From the NCBI RefSeq assembly GCF_000276665.1, contig NW_004955438.1:13252733-13316732 (forward strand): a DNA stretch of 64,000 nt. The letters run 5' to 3'. Positions 39,629 through 53,039 of the stretch are shown in pieces. The stretch is from Chinchilla lanigera. Its lineage: Eukaryota > Chordata > Mammalia > Rodentia > Chinchillidae. The notes beneath the pieces are model-generated. The model was not told the origin of the DNA, did no database searches, and was given only the letters and a program-made list of their open reading frames with translations. Positions within the stretch are counted from its first letter, which is position 1; each line of letters begins with the position of its first letter. The translations under genes were made by a program, and so were the position numbers.

Positions 39629-40522
39629 TGGTGGACTGACAACTGATGGTCAACCTGTAACACTCAGCTAAACTTAACCAGCATGGTGCTGGGTGTAGGA
39701 GGCCCACCGGAGGATTGTTGCCAGCAGCATAAGAGGCAGAACTGGAGAAGAAGAAGGCTGTTGGGAACTGAGAGAGGCTGTTGGGAGCTGCTGAAGCTGT
39801 TGGGAGCCTATTGGTTCTCCTGGAGAAGACTGTTGCATTGGCTTTCCTGATGGGAACTCAACTGTCCTGATCATTGGAGGAGCTTGGGACCTCAATGTTG
39901 CTGAGGATGGTTGCAGTACTTTTTGGGGGAGCTCTTGTTCTTAGTTGGAGCACCGCTTCCTGACTCCAGTGTAGATCCCTCAGCCTGCTAGCACAGATCC
40001 TTCATCCAGCTGGCATAGACTTTCTAGATTCCACCACTGACCTCTGGGCCTTCCCATCATGAATCTCTAAAACAGGCCTGTGTGAGACATTGTTGTGGGC
40101 TCTAGGCCTCCAGTTGGATTTGTGAGAGGTATTATGAGCTCCAGATCTTTTTTTGTTTTCTTTTGTCTTTTTTTTCTTTTTGAGACAGGGTCTCACTATG
40201 CAGCAGTCCAGGCTGGCCTTGAGCTCACTTTGTAACCCAGGCTGGTCTTGAACTTGGAACGATCCTCCTGTCTCAGCCTCCCGAGTGCTGGGATTACAGG
40301 CATGCACCGCCACATCCAGCTGAGCTCTAGATCTTTTGCTGGACTCATGCAAGAAATTTCTGTGGGATCCAGGTCCTCGGCTAGATTCTTTAATCTTTAG
40401 TGTGTGGACAGATTTCCTGCACTCCTTTGTATCTGATTCTTTGGGTGACTATTATAAATAAATAATCTTATAAAATGTGTGTCCTGTATTTGTTCCCCTT
40501 GCAGAAACCCCTAACCACAACA
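39629..40522 (+). repeat. Solo LTR with 7-bp flanking repeat, split by a B1
   Basis: It starts TGGTGGACTGAC and ends ACAACA. GTATCTG lies on both sides (39622-39628 and 40523-40529). A poly(A) signal AATAAA at 40457-40462 is followed by about 60 bp of U5-like sequence. Imperfect repeats of gctgttggga occur at about 39758-39810. A B1 at 40153-40321 interrupts it. The LTR family is unknown to me. Confidence 0.75.
40153..40321 (-). repeat. B1 SINE with 16-bp TSD
   Basis: B1 with the internal duplication. GAGCTCCAGATCTTTT (40137-40152) and GAGCTCTAGATCTTTT (40322-40337) flank it, with one mismatch. Confidence 0.93.
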
Positions 40523-40954
40523 GTATCTGTTTATAGAGTGAAGTATAGGCTCAGATTCACTTTTTTCCATATTATCTAGTTGTTTCCATACATATATAAT
40601 TGTTTCAGGACAATTTGATGAGATCTGTTTCACCATTGAATTCCTTTGCCATATTTGTCAAAAATCAAAGACCACATTGTGTGGGTTGGCATCTGAAGTC
40701 GCTATTCTAATCCCTTGGTCTGTCATATTTTACTGTCATAATCTCTTAGTTATTTTAAGGATATAGCTAATTTTGATATCAGATAGTTTAAGTCTTCCAT
40801 ATTCCTTCTTTTTAAAGAGCTACATGAGGCTATCCAAGTTCCTCCATATTTACACAGGAATTACAGAGTCAGTCTTTAATATCTACCCAAAAAACCTGCT
40901 TAGATTTTTGATTGAGAGAAGTTTGTACCTATAGATCAATTTGGGGAGAACTGG

Positions 40955-41312
40955 GTTTGGCAGCTGCTTCCCATTACTGTAACAAATACCTCAGACAATC
41001 AACTTACAAGGAGGAAAGGTTTATTCTGACTCAACGTGTCAGTCCATGGTTTCTTGGCCTCAGTGCTTTTGGGCTTGTGGTGAGGAAGCACATCATGGCA
41101 GGGCACGCATGGTAGAGCAAGCTATTCACCTAAGGGTAACTAGGAAATGAAAGAGGGGAACAGGAAGGACCAGCGTCCAAATATCTCCTTCAAAGGCATG
41201 GCCTAATGACCTCCAATCTCCAGCCTCTCACTACCTTCCAGTGGCATTAAGCTGAGGACTAAGCCTTTGACATATGAAACTTTGGGGAACATTTAAGGTC
41301 TAAACCATAGCA
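40955..41312 (-). repeat. Solo LTR, MaLR-like, inside the L1
   Basis: The minus strand starts tgctatggtttagacctt and contains 'ccccaaagtttcatatgtc' and 'gtcagaataaacctttcctc' with a poly(A) signal. CTGG on both sides may be the TSD. L1 sequence resumes on either side. Confidence 0.75.
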
Positions 41313-41479
41313 CTGGCATATTAGTAATGCTGAGTCTTCCAACCACAAATATGGTGTATCTTTCCAATAAGCAGGCTTTTTTCAGTTTCTCTCAGCAATT
41401 TCTAATCTATAGAGTAAATTTACTCCCAGGGATTTTATGTTTTTAAAAAAGATACTGTAAAAGATACATTAAAATTTCA

Positions 41480-42230
41480 TGTTGCAGTTGTTTCATGTTG
41501 TACACAGAAACACCATTTTTTGGTTTTTATTTTGAAACAATATCATTATCAATCACCTCTCTGTAAACATGAAAAAGTTGTAAGTGTAGTACACAGAACT
41601 CTTCATGAAACATTTAAATAACACGCCAAATTGATCCCCATCATTCATGTCTGCTTTCATTTGTAATTTCACACAACATAAGCATCTGAAAATCAGAAAT
41701 TAACATAAATATATTGTTACCATTTATTCCTCAGTCCTGTATTCATGTTTTTCAAGTTGTCTCTAAATATTTTTATAAGAGATCTACTTCAGAATCAAAT
41801 GTTAGCTTTAGTTGACATAACTATTTTCTTTAATTTGTAACAATTCCTCAATCTTTCCTTAATTTCTATAACCTTAGTCTATCTCACAGTCTGAACTTTT
41901 CTTATGTAACTCCACCACTATGTTCACATGTACAGCTGTGGAAGAAAATTATGGAAGTGACACTTCTTGTGCCATCCTCTCAGGTGATGCATGATGTGAA
42001 TTCATCCTTTTATCAATGATTTTTGATCTGATCATTTGGTTAAGGTGGTGTCTCCTTGGCTTCTTTACCTTTGTAATTAATAAGTAATTTTGGAGAGGTA
42101 GTTTAGAACCATGTACCAGTCCTAACCCTCATCAAACATTCAATTTATTTATTTATATCTGAATGAATTCATGGTTTCCTAATTTTACTCAGTTGGTTAA
42201 ACTGTACTACCATCAACTATTTGAATTCTG
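41480..42230 (-). repeat. Old L1 3' UTR-like fragment, antisense
   Basis: Phrases such as 'tttttcaagttgtctctaa' and 'ttaatttgtaacaattcctc' resemble the antisense 3' UTR of old L1M or HAL1 elements. It is diverged and the edges are vague. Confidence 0.45.
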
Positions 42231-43459
42231 AAGATGTAGTTCTTGTTGCTAAGGTATGGCACTTGTAGACTTTTGATGAAAATCTTATATTTACCAAGTC
42301 CATCTACCCTGGAAAGAATTTGACTCCAAACTCTTATCTTCCCTGAGGTGAGGAGCTGGCTAGGCTTCCAGCTATTGCTGTGTGTGGTATACTTAGATAG
42401 TCCTTCCATAATTCACAGATTCCCTTCATTCAGGATCCCCCTTTGCACAAGTTGCAGCCACTCTGTCAGCCTCTGTAAACAGAAGCCTTTGGAGCTATGC
42501 AGTGCTGAGGCCCACCATTTATTCTGAATGAGATGAATGCTTTGGGAAGGTTCCAGAGAGGAGGGTGATGTGACATGACTTTCATTAGAACAGGATCGAA
42601 GGCTGTGGCTGCTGTGCTGAGGAGAGAAAGGCTAAGTGGAAAGATCGCCTGCAATGAACAAGGAAAGAGATGATGATGGCCGGAGGAAAGGTTTATTCTC
42701 CTAAAAGAGCCGCCAGCGTCAGGGACGCAGGCAGATGCGGAGGGAGTCACCGGTGACACGGTCATGAGCAGCCCGGTTCTCACAGACATGGAGAGGGTGA
42801 GTCTTCTCGGCTTCATACTCAAGAAGTCTCCACCCCCCTCCACTTTCAGGCTCCTGCCCTGTTCCAATTAAGAATAAGTTGTATTTCTTCAAACAAAAGA
42901 TGTATTAAAAAGCTTAGGCTGAATAAAGCACCTGAGTGAAAACTGCCTACTGCTGGAATTATTTAAGGTCCAATATGCCCACTGGGCTCTGGATCCATAC
43001 CAACTCATCTACCTAAAGTAACTTTTGACAGAATTATGGACCCACTGGATTTCTGGAAATTCCTTCTCAAATTTCTGCCAATTTCTCTGTAAGTTGGAAG
43101 CCTAAGCATTTTTTTAAAAGCCAATGTTGCTTTTATTCTCGTTACTATAGGGAAACTGTCAAAAATGGCGTATGATTGCTCAGTTTTTAAATTTATGTTC
43201 CTTCAGCTTTTTGCCTCTGTGGATACTCAACAAAAAGGAACTGAGTGGTGCTGTCAATCTACAGTCCAGGCAACTGATGTCTGAACAGAAGCAGCATCTT
43301 GATAAAACTAGAGGGTCGAGGACAGTGGCAAGGACTCCTGAAAGAGAAGAATCCAGTGGTGTAGTACACAAGGGTTTGGGCTATTCTTTAAAATCTGAAT
43401 CTAATATAGCCCACTACTTTTGAGAGTACACAAAAATAGTAACTATAAGCTACTGGACA

Positions 43460-43690
43460 ATTGTCCTGTGCTTGTTCTGTGTAAGTATGATAAATTTGAT
43501 CCTCAGAAACAATGTTATGAAGTAGAAGCTATTAAAATAATAATATAATCCCTAGAGAAAATATCAGAATTGCCGGAAGAAACTGAATCTTGAAGAGGTT
43601 AAATAAATTATCCAGGAGCGAACATTCTCATTAAGTGGAAGAACAGGGATGATGAACACGAACAACCTGACTCCAATGACAGTGATTCCG
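43460..43690 (+). repeat. MIR SINE
   Basis: 'gatcctcagaaacaatgtta', 'gaagaggttaaataaattat' and a terminal 'cctgactccaatgacagtg' follow MIR order. Confidence 0.7.
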
Positions 43691-45374
43691 TGCGCCATCG
43701 GAGACTTTTCCTCCTTCACGGCTTTACTGTTGTTAGTATTCACAGCTCTCTCGGGTTGTTGGTTTTGCTAATTAGAGCCAAGAAAACTACTTTAAGGCAA
43801 CTATTCTGTCCTTCTGTCATTTAAACGACATAAAGCCAATAATTCTATACATTTTGTCATACAATTTTACTATCATAGGGGATTTGCCCAATTAAATTTT
43901 GGAAGGCTCATCAGAATGTCATAGAAGTCAAAAGTGGACATTCTATGGGTATCATACTGAGTTGCTTCTGTTGTTTTTTGTTTAATGGCCACAGTAAACA
44001 ATGAATTTAAGCCTTTTTTTTGGAATGCGCAAAGCCAAAATTATCATTGACAGATTTTATAGCATAGAACTTAAAACCAGCAATTAATGTCTTACAGTAA
44101 TGGAATTGGGGATGTTTTCTTTAAAAGGGACTTGGCAGAAATATCTACAACCCTGCAAAAATCTCTTTAATCTTTCCTAAGAGACTGTTTTAACCTCCCT
44201 CTCTGTTAAAGCTGATGGACTTGAATTTGGCAACAGAGGAGACCTATAGTCATTGTTCTTGTCACAGATGAGGACTTCAAATGTCTGCAGACCAAATACC
44301 TCAAACGTTCAGTTATGAGAAATAATACATAGAAAGGACAAACAGTGGTCCACACATCTCTCTTAATATACTACTATGGTTTTGAACAAGGAAACAGAAA
44401 GCTACAAACTTGAATGTCACTGTTTTGGAGAAAGTACACCCTGTCATCTTGTTCCACAGGGCTCCAGTCGGAAGCCCGAAGAGTGGTATGAAACTGCTCA
44501 CTGCCTTGAGTCTAGGAAGGCTGGCAAAAACTGTCTGAATGAAGCCCTATTGGAGAAGCTTCTCCTGACTTACTTTTTAAATGAAACTTACCCTGACACA
44601 ATTTTAAACTTAGAAAAGCTCCCTACTCCTAAATACTTCAATGAGGCACTGCCTAAGATATTCTCTCATGTAACTACATACAATTATCAATATCAGAACC
44701 TTTAACTGTTCTAAAAATACTATTCTCTAACCTATATTCCCTATTCCAATTTTGTCATCTGCCTAATTATGCTCGTTGTAGCTACTTTTTTCCAGTCCAG
44801 GATCTAGTTCAAGATCACAAAGTACATTAGAAATCATTTGTACTTTTTCTGAAACTTTTTGTTCTTCTCGATCTGGGTATCTTTGAAGAGAATAGGCCTG
44901 CAATTATGTGGAGCAACCGTTCATACGTTTTCTCAGGATTAGATACACATTACAAATTCCTGGAACAAATATTAATGAAATCATCTTACCTTTCTTAAAC
45001 CATATCAGAAACTATGGACATTCATTTTCCCAGCACTGGTAACTTGGATCACATCATTAACATAGAATCATTCAGGTAGTGTCTGCCATGTTTCTCTGCA
45101 GTAAAGTTACTATGTTTTCCTTCTTTAATAATCAACTGGCAAATTGTGGGAAGATAAATTGAGACTGTAAAAATATCTTGTTCTCATCAAACTATCACTT
45201 ATTTTAGCATCAAGTGATTTTCTCAATCATTCCTTTGCTATGTTAGCATTCTTTCACAAGAAAGACCTTTCCCGTCACCCTCATTTATTGTACTTTCCTA
45301 ATTTCTAGCACAAAATTTTCTGTCACTTTGTACTTTTTCAGGCTTTATTTTAATAAGGCCAATGCTGATGATTA

Positions 45375-45520
45375 CTATCACTGTACTAATAAGCACTTTA
45401 TATACGTGATTCCATTTAAGCCAGGTAAATGGGACAGCGAAGGGCCTGAAAAGTTAAGTGTAGGGTCTAGGGTCCTGTGGCTAGGAAATATTGGAATGCA
45501 GAGCTGAAGTCAAGTTAGTA
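45375..45520 (+). repeat. MIR SINE
   Basis: 'taataagcactttatatac', 'gggcctgaaaagttaagtg' and 'ggaatgcagagctgaagtc' follow MIR order. Confidence 0.6.
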
Positions 45521-45692
45521 TTCTATGAGACTCGGGAAAGATAAACGCATAATTGTAGAGGAGTATACAGATTATTTAGGTTGGCTGGAGCACAACAGTA
45601 GGACAGTGGGAGGGAAACAACAGTAGGAGAGTGTTATGGCTGATAACAGATCGTTTTGAAAGCTCAACTATGGAGTTCAGACTATATCATCT

Positions 45693-45848
45693 TTTTTTTT
45701 TTTGGCTCTTTGAGACAGGATCTCACTATGCAGTTCAGGCTGGCCTTGAACTCACTTTGTAGCCCAGCCTGGCCTCCAACTCGCAGGGATCCTCCTGCCT
45801 CAGCCTCCCAAGTGCCAGGATTATAGGCGCACGCCACCACACCCAGCA
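45693..45848 (-). repeat. B1 SINE with 10-bp TSD
   Basis: B1 with internal duplication. TATATCATCT flanks it at 45683-45692 and 45849-45858. Confidence 0.93.
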
Positions 45849-47817
45849 TATATCATCTGTAAGTAAGTGGAAGTCACTGGGAGACTTTATGCAGTGATAC
45901 ATCCCACTTATGGCTATGTGGTAGGATGTTTCATTAAACAGTAACATAAAGGACAAATTGGAAAGGATCAAGAGGCCAAAAGTAGACATTAAAACTGTTT
46001 TTTTAAAAGTAGACATTAAAACTCATTTTTTTGCTATTAAAAGTGAAGCTGATTTTCCTGACATACCAAAGAAATCAACACATGTGGGCTAAAATGTGTG
46101 TAGAAATAAAGTCATACGGTTCCTCCCATGCCAGCCACATGGTCTTAGGCACCTCTGTGACATAAGTAACAATCCATCCCTTAAAGGGTTGCTCACAAGG
46201 AATGAAAGTGATAATGTGTGGTAAATACTAAGAGTGGTCCCTGATACCAAAGTAAGTATGTCCTACAACATCTAAATATTATAGTAAGAAACATTTGCCA
46301 CCTTAGCCTTTGTGGTCCTGGATACAGGAGTCTAGGATATTCTACTCTACACACAAGCTTCATTTGTATGGACATTCTCATTCTTACAATAACTAGAACA
46401 GTAACAATTTTTTTTATACACAGGTATTTCACTCAGGCAGGTACAGCATGGTAGATCTCATTCTTAAAATTAAATAGTCGAGTCAAAATGGAATTAGATA
46501 TTCAATTTTAATAAATGCCACCAATTTTTGATAACTACTTTCTTTAAAAAGGCTGAAGCCATTTATATCCCACACCAACAATCAATGAATGATTTAGAAA
46601 ACACTCTAACACTTGCTGTCAATATATCAAATTTTGTCAGTCTAATAGGCAGTCTCAAGATAGAGAGAATTTTAAGGTACAGGAGAGAGGGGAGGGGAAG
46701 AAAATTTGAGTTTGCCATAACTGGACCTGATATGTTTTCAGAGAAGCAGGACAAATCACCTCAGAGAGAGAAAGACAGTGATGGAGCTGTAGGTGTGAGA
46801 AGCAGTGGAGGTGGGAAAGCTCATAAGTAGTTCAACAGGATTGAAATGTTTCACCCTTCACAAAGTTCTGCTGAGAATGTCAGCAGGAATTTCGGTCAGA
46901 CACGGGAGACACGTTTTGTTGGTGGACGAGGAAAGCGACTACAGTGTCAGGTGAGGAGGAAGGTAAGAGGGCGAGCAAGAGCCCTTGACATGGCAGATTA
47001 GTAAGGATGCACACGGAACCCAAGTGATATGGCAAAGAGCAACAGGAAAGGCTGGGTCCAGTGAAGATCAAAGAACCTCTCAGGGAGCATGCAAAAGGGG
47101 GAAACAAGATCACAGTCACAGAAATCTGAAGGTGAGGTCTTAGAGGTGCTACTGGTTGGACTGATAAGGCCCAGTATGCAGCTACACTTTGAATGGGTAA
47201 TGTGAAGTAAAAGTCAACATGACAGAGGTCAAAGAGGTTTGGCTTGGTACTCAATTAGTTATCAGTATTGTACTAAAATTGTGGAAGATGACAGAAGGAA
47301 ACCAGAGGAAATGGAAACCAATCCTGGTAAGTCACAGGAAAGGCAAACGTGTCCTAAGACTCAGTTAACTACAGGACTGAGGGGAGGTTACGTATAGAAA
47401 AGGTCATGCAAAAGCAAAACTCTGTTGAGAAATAATTTTTTAAAATGATGTTGAACCGTCATCACTTTGTTGAGTACAAGATGCAGAACATGAAGATGAA
47501 TGGTCTTCTGTGAAAGGGGAGCAACCAGGGAAGGAACAGCCTCTGCAGACAGGGTTTGGCTTAAGAGGAAAGGACAAAGCACACTCGGTTACAACTGAGG
47601 GTGTTTGTGCACACAGGGCTACTCACACAGCACAAAAGAAAGTTAGCAGATGATGAGGGAGAGCAGGCTGTGTAAGTAGGCAGAGAACAGAGTAAAATTT
47701 CCAAAGGGATAAAATGTCTCAAAGCGCCTACATAGTAGATGCACAAAAGTGAAGCTTTATAGTGAGTACAACTTCACCTCCCTACCACCACCAAAATCTG
47801 AAGTTAAAAATAATCTC

Positions 47818-47973
47818 TCTCTTTTTTTTTTTTTTTTCCCTTTTTTTGAGACAGGGTCTTGCTACACAGTTCAGGCTGGCCTTGAGCTCACTGTGTAGCC
47901 CAGGCTGGACTCAAACTCGAAACCATCCTCCCGAGTGCTGGGATTACAGGTGTGCGCCACCATGCCTGGCTAA
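47818..47973 (-). repeat. B1 SINE with 12-bp TSD
   Basis: B1 with internal duplication and a small deletion in the middle. AAAAATAATCTC flanks it at 47806-47817 and 47974-47985. Confidence 0.92.
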
Positions 47974-48194
47974 AAAAATAATCTCATGTTACTGAAGTCT
48001 GAATACAGTCCTCATATTACTTTTCAGTCCTCATATTACTTTTCGGCTGCTCTTTGCAAATTAAAGGAAAGAATATTTCTAGAAGAGCAAAGTGAGACTG
48101 GCATAAGACCCACCCCTGTTGAAAAGTACTGAGCCCCTCAGTATTAAGGCACTGGATTTGGGGGGCAGTTCATTAAACAGGAAAGGCTGATACC

Positions 48195-48310
48195 TTAATC
48201 ACCTGTGGACTGTGCCTATCACTACTATGCAACTTGCTCAAGGTCAATCAGTAAGCCACAAAGCTGTAATTAAAATCCAAATCCATCTCACTACAGGATC
48301 TGAAGTCTCC
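48195..48310 (+). repeat. MIR SINE, 3' part
   Basis: 'caacttgctcaaggtcaatc' then 'agtaagccacaaagctgta' and 'aaaatccaaatcca' match the MIR 3' half. Confidence 0.7.
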
Positions 48311-48339
48311 TCCTGATCTGACCTTACCACTGGGCTGCT

Positions 48340-48760
48340 CTGCTTCACCCTTGCCTGTTTAGTAGTTCCAGAGTGCTCCACATGCCTTCCTGACTTCAGG
48401 ATGTCACACACGCTGGGGGAATCCCTGTGCTCGAGTGTTCTTTCCTATTCCCTCTGTTTGCTCAGCTAAGGACTAATTTTGTTGGGAGTCATAGTTTAAA
48501 TGTCACTTTTCCAAGAAGGTCTTCTCTGATAAGCACGATTAGATTTAGGTCTTTTTATTATACTTACGTTCTCGTTAGTACCCTTCATATTTCATACACT
48601 TATTTCAAGGGTAATTATTCAGTGGTGTACTACTTTAAATGTCTATTTCTCTTTTAAAATATAAGGCCTCAAGGACAAAAATCTGGCCTACATATCTTAC
48701 TAGATCTAAGCATGACATGTAGTAAGCAGGTAAATATTTGTAGAGTGAATAAAAACTTAA
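48340..48760 (+). repeat. L2 LINE 3' end
   Basis: 'ttctttcctattccctctgt', 'taaatgtcacttttccaag', 'ggtcttctctgataagca' and a tail 'aggtaaatatttgtagagtg' follow the L2 3' end. Confidence 0.75.
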
Positions 48761-50933
48761 ATTGTCAATAACTTGTTATCTCTCATACCAATATTTCAAA
48801 GAATGCTCTAGGAAACCTACATGATAAACATACAGAAATTGAAGTCATATAATTTTCAGAGGATTCATCACTCAGTCCCCCCGCTGTTGATTTCTGGTAA
48901 GAGGCTCTTGTGTCTCTAACACAGGCTATTAGGCTAGGTACTGAGGAAAAGGGCTTCATTTACAAGTTTGTGTGAAGTGCGTATCTTACTACTTCTCAAG
49001 CAACAGACTTTTACCAATGAGCAGTTATTTCAGTATTGCGGTGCATCAATATGTTCTTTCAGAAAGTGTTTTAAAATCGTAAAGTTTCTGTGTCAGATTC
49101 TTTATTGTTCCTTACAGATTGTTTTCCTAATTTACCAGAACTATACTCTTTTATTTTAGGCCACACTTTTGTCATATTAGGGGCATAATTTTTATCTTAT
49201 TTCAGTGATACCTAATTTTATGCAGGCATTTAACAACAACGAACAGATTTTATTGTACTGTTAAACTCAATCATACTTGGTGATAGATACAGAATAGCAC
49301 ACTATACATGTGTATATGTGTGTTCTTGTGTCTGTGTGGGGAAGATTAGAGGATAGAAGTATGTAGCTTTTAAATTAGTAAATTTGTTTTCTAGAACAGC
49401 GAATTACTCCTGAGATTTCAAATAGAAGGTGTCCACAAAATTTCCAAGATTTTAGCAATTCACTCAAACAAAAGCACTCACATAATACTAACAATGTTTT
49501 ATGGGATTAACAGTAAAAAGGGCACCTGATTTGAACCAATATTACTACTTTTAAGCACAGACTATTTGCATTGGTTTATTTCAAAACAAAAGATCAGGTG
49601 CTTAAGATCACTTGTAGGTATTGACAAAAACTTTTTCTACTTGCATTATTAAAGTAAGTGGTGAGATGCCCTTGTTTTAAAGCAGCAAGAACCCAACAAA
49701 TTCTCTTTGTCAAAGATGAACACACATTATTACTTCCAGATAGAAAAGGGTTTCGGCTCCTTACACTTCTGCACTTAATTTAACGTTAAAGCAGAAATTG
49801 CTCCACTTTCCTGTATTCTACCTGCTTCTGGAGGAACTGAAATCCACTGCCGACCCTGAGCACATTACTGCTGGAAACCGCAGAAACAGCCTCCAGCGCA
49901 CTCCCTGAGGAAGAAGATGCACAAGGAGAACCATGGGGTGGGCAGTGAGCCTCCTCAGGGTCTTTGTCACGAACTCTTCTTGTGCCAGCCGTGTGAGGGA
50001 GAGAAAGCAGCAGAGCTGACAGGCAGAAATCCTACATCTCCTGCTTTCACGTAAGTGGCCCTGTTATGCTTTCAGTCTCCAAATACCTATAGCTCCTAGT
50101 ACTAACTCTGACCTCTAGACAGCTAACTTTTCTCTCTGTCTCTGATTTAGAACATCCTCCTCTTGTGGTTCTTCTTTCAGTGGCACCTTCCTGCTCATTA
50201 AAATCATGGTGAAGCTCAGAAGCTATGTATGTACATATGTTTGTATCTGTCTGCCTGTCTGTCTGTCTTGTGAATTACTCAGATTTGCTTCAAAGCAAGG
50301 AAGTTCATGCAGTTACTACCTGTTCTGTCACACTATTGAGTGCACTGTAGTATGAACCATTCTGTTGCCATCTCAGTAAATAGCGTCACCTCTGCAATTT
50401 CTGACATGAAACTAATAATCAAAAGTGAAACTTAAATGCTTTAAATACCTTTTAATTTCTATTGAAATGGTGGCTCATGATGACAGAGCTGTCTAAGAGA
50501 CTGGGTAGCATTCCCAGTTGAGAATGATCCTTGGCATCACCTTTATAAATACCTTTGTGATTTGCTTCTTTAATATCTTATGAATTCTACTGATTAATCT
50601 GACAGCTTATTACAGTCATAGATCAGCTGGTGTTTTGACAAAATCACCACTAATAAAGATTGTTGAAATAAACGAGTTCTGAAAAAGGGACACAGAGATA
50701 GAGAAGATGGGAAGATATTTTTATGTATCACCTGCAACAACATACAGGTACAGAAAAAAGTTACAAAAGGAGAAGTGGTCTCTATATTACAGGATTTAGA
50801 AATATGAAGAAAAAGTCCATCAAATCCATATAATGTGATGAGATATAAATTAAAACAGAACCTTAAAAGATTTTAATGCTGTAGAATTTTTTAAAGAACA
50901 AAAAACATGATTTATAACAAATGGGTGTAGAGC

Positions 50934-51118
50934 ACAGTTCAACAAATTATAGTCTGGAGGCCAAATCTAGTCCATTCTTGTTTCTATGAATAACATTTTA
51001 TTGGATGCCGCCAAACTTACTCTCACTGTTGTCCATGGTCAAAGAGACCTTAAGGCCTGTAAAGCCTAAAATATTTACCATGTGGCCCTTTACTGGTCAG
51101 AAAAAAGTCCTGCCCACT
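50934..51118. mobile_element. hAT-Charlie-type DNA element
   Basis: The ends are inverted: cagttcaacaaattatagtc at the left and 'aaaaaagtcctgcccactg' at the right. Inside are 'cattttattggatgccg' and 'taaagcctaaaatatttacc', as in the common mammalian Charlie-derived MITEs that begin caggggtcggcaaac. I do not assign a subfamily. Confidence 0.75.
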
Positions 51119-52567
51119 GATTGAGAGGATGGCAGAATATAAATGAACAGAAACACAAAGCATGTGGGAAAACAGAAATGCAAACTCAGTTCCGTAAGAA
51201 AGCCTAGAAATGCTAGTCTACTCTGTAACTAGCTACTAAAAACAAATGTCACGAGTAGGGATCTCACAAGATACTACTATCATAATTATCATTTGGAGAA
51301 CCTGTGCCAATCAAGAATATTTTATCCCAGTGGAATAAACCCTGTCAGAAGTAGTCAATAGGGAACCATGAATGCCAAAAGAAGCTGATGCCAGCCTAGG
51401 CCTTACTCTTTATTACAGCTCCCACAACATCTTTAAAAAATGGCAAGGATAACTGCAGACCTCCATGACCTACTCCTTCAATAAAAGTAAAAGGCAAAAA
51501 ACCAGCAAACACCCAAAACAACATGTCATGGAGCAGGCTAAGCAGGAATAGGGCAAAAAATCAGCACCGTGGGAAGGTAAGAAAATGCAGTAATATAGCA
51601 GTATGTAAAGTTAATGTACATAATTTAATAACTTTCAGCTGGAAGATACAGTTGAAGAGAATGACAAAATATATAAGATTAATTTAACAAGAGGTATGGG
51701 TAAGAGGAGAATGTTAAAAATCATTGGAGGTTTTAGAAGTAGATTTGAACAGGCAAAGACATACCATGTTCTTGAACAGGCTAATCAATGTCATAAAAAT
51801 GGCAGTTCTCCCCCAAATTAATTTTTAGCTTAAAGCCATCCCAACAAAAACACTCAAGCCAGTTTTCTTTCTCCATGAAGTAGACAATTTGATTCAAAAG
51901 TTCAAGTTGAAAAAATAAATCAACAGGAAGAACCTTCCACAAAATAGCAATGAGTAACAAGTAAGTGGCCTTGCCAGATAATAAAAAATATTGTAGGACC
52001 TTGGCAAATTAAAACAATATGATCTTGATGCATGAGTCAACACACTAAACAGATAAGAAAATGAAACAATTAGAATCAACATGTATGAGAATTTCACAGA
52101 TGAAAAAGGCACTACCTCAAGTCAGACTAAACAAAGACTTCTTGCTAAATAGTGCTGGGAAACTAGCCATTTGAAAATATTTAAATTGGATCCTTAGTTC
52201 ATATCAACCAAAGAAAAATTCCACTTCAATCAAAGTTCCCAATACAAAAATAAAACTATGCAAGTAGTAAAGAGAAAAAAATTCAGTGAATTCGTTTGTG
52301 AACTTAGAGTAGGGGGGAGGTCTTGTAACTATGACTAAAATCTATAAGCTATAAAAATAATTTAAAAATGAATTCTACTATATGTAGACTTAAATTTTTA
52401 CATGGTAAAGTATCAAAGTTTAAAAAAAGTGGAGCACAGGGATATATTTACAATGGATATCATGAATGGTTACTCTAAGAGCTTTTAGAAACTGAAAAGA
52501 TCATAAACAGACAATTACCTAAATAGTACAAACAGCCCAAGCATACAAAAGATGTTCAGCCTAATAG

Positions 52568-52757
52568 GAAGAAAGAAAGAAAGAACGAACAAACGAAAGA
52601 AAGAACAAACGAAAGAAAGAAAGAAAGAAAAAGAAAGAAAGAAAAAAAGAAAGGGGAAGGGAAAAGAAGAAGGGAGGGAGAGGGGAGGGAGGGAGGGAGG
52701 AAGGGGGGAGGGGAGAAAGAAAGAAAGAGAAAGAAAGAAAGAAAAAGAAAGAAAAAT
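52568..52757 (+). repeat. Purine-only microsatellite, (GAAA)n with a (GGGA)n core
   Basis: About 190 bp of almost pure purine on the plus strand. GAAA/GAAC units flank a G-rich centre of GGGA and GGAG units at about 52650-52710. The plus-strand open frame across it encodes only a Lys/Arg/Glu repeat and is not a gene. On the RPS6KA5 transcript the tract is pyrimidine-rich. Confidence 0.95.
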
Positions 52758-53039
52758 AGATTAACTCAATAACATACTACTGGTCTAAGAGACAGGTAAC
52801 TATCCAGAGCTCAGACAATACACTCGTCGGAGAAATGTACTCTCAGACAGCGGTGGCAGGAGAGTAAAATGGTACAACTCCTATGGGAGGATGCGTGGCA
52901 AAATTACAAGTGGTAAAAATACAGACCAAAAAAATTCCCTTCCAGGACTCAAACCCACAGGTTGTTTTTCTATGCAAGTGGAAAATGACAGACAGATGTT
53001 CTAGTTAGATACTGAAGCATCATCATAAGATGAAATCAG

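Larger units (their letters stand above)
39100..41460 (-). repeat. Old L1, antisense, carrying nested insertions
   Basis: Antisense L1 ORF2 phrases continue across three insertions: 'acaagtcctttgtccatata', 'ggattaaatccagtttccc', then after the LTR 'tgaattcctttgccatattt', 'gatatcagatagtttaagtc', and after the second LTR 'atatggtgtatctttccaa' and 'actcccagggattttatg'. Confidence 0.75.

Noticed and set aside
42466..42867. 133-codon minus-strand frame
   Set aside because: No recognisable domain and no splice sites joining it to RPS6KA5; the expected exon-8 sequence (RILKSEPPYP) would in any case lie below 2777.
44376..44705. 109-codon plus-strand frame
   Set aside because: No family resemblance, no repeats or motifs, no supporting signals; likely chance.
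52552..52764. Lys/Arg/Glu-rich 70-codon frame
   Set aside because: It is the translation of a purine microsatellite.
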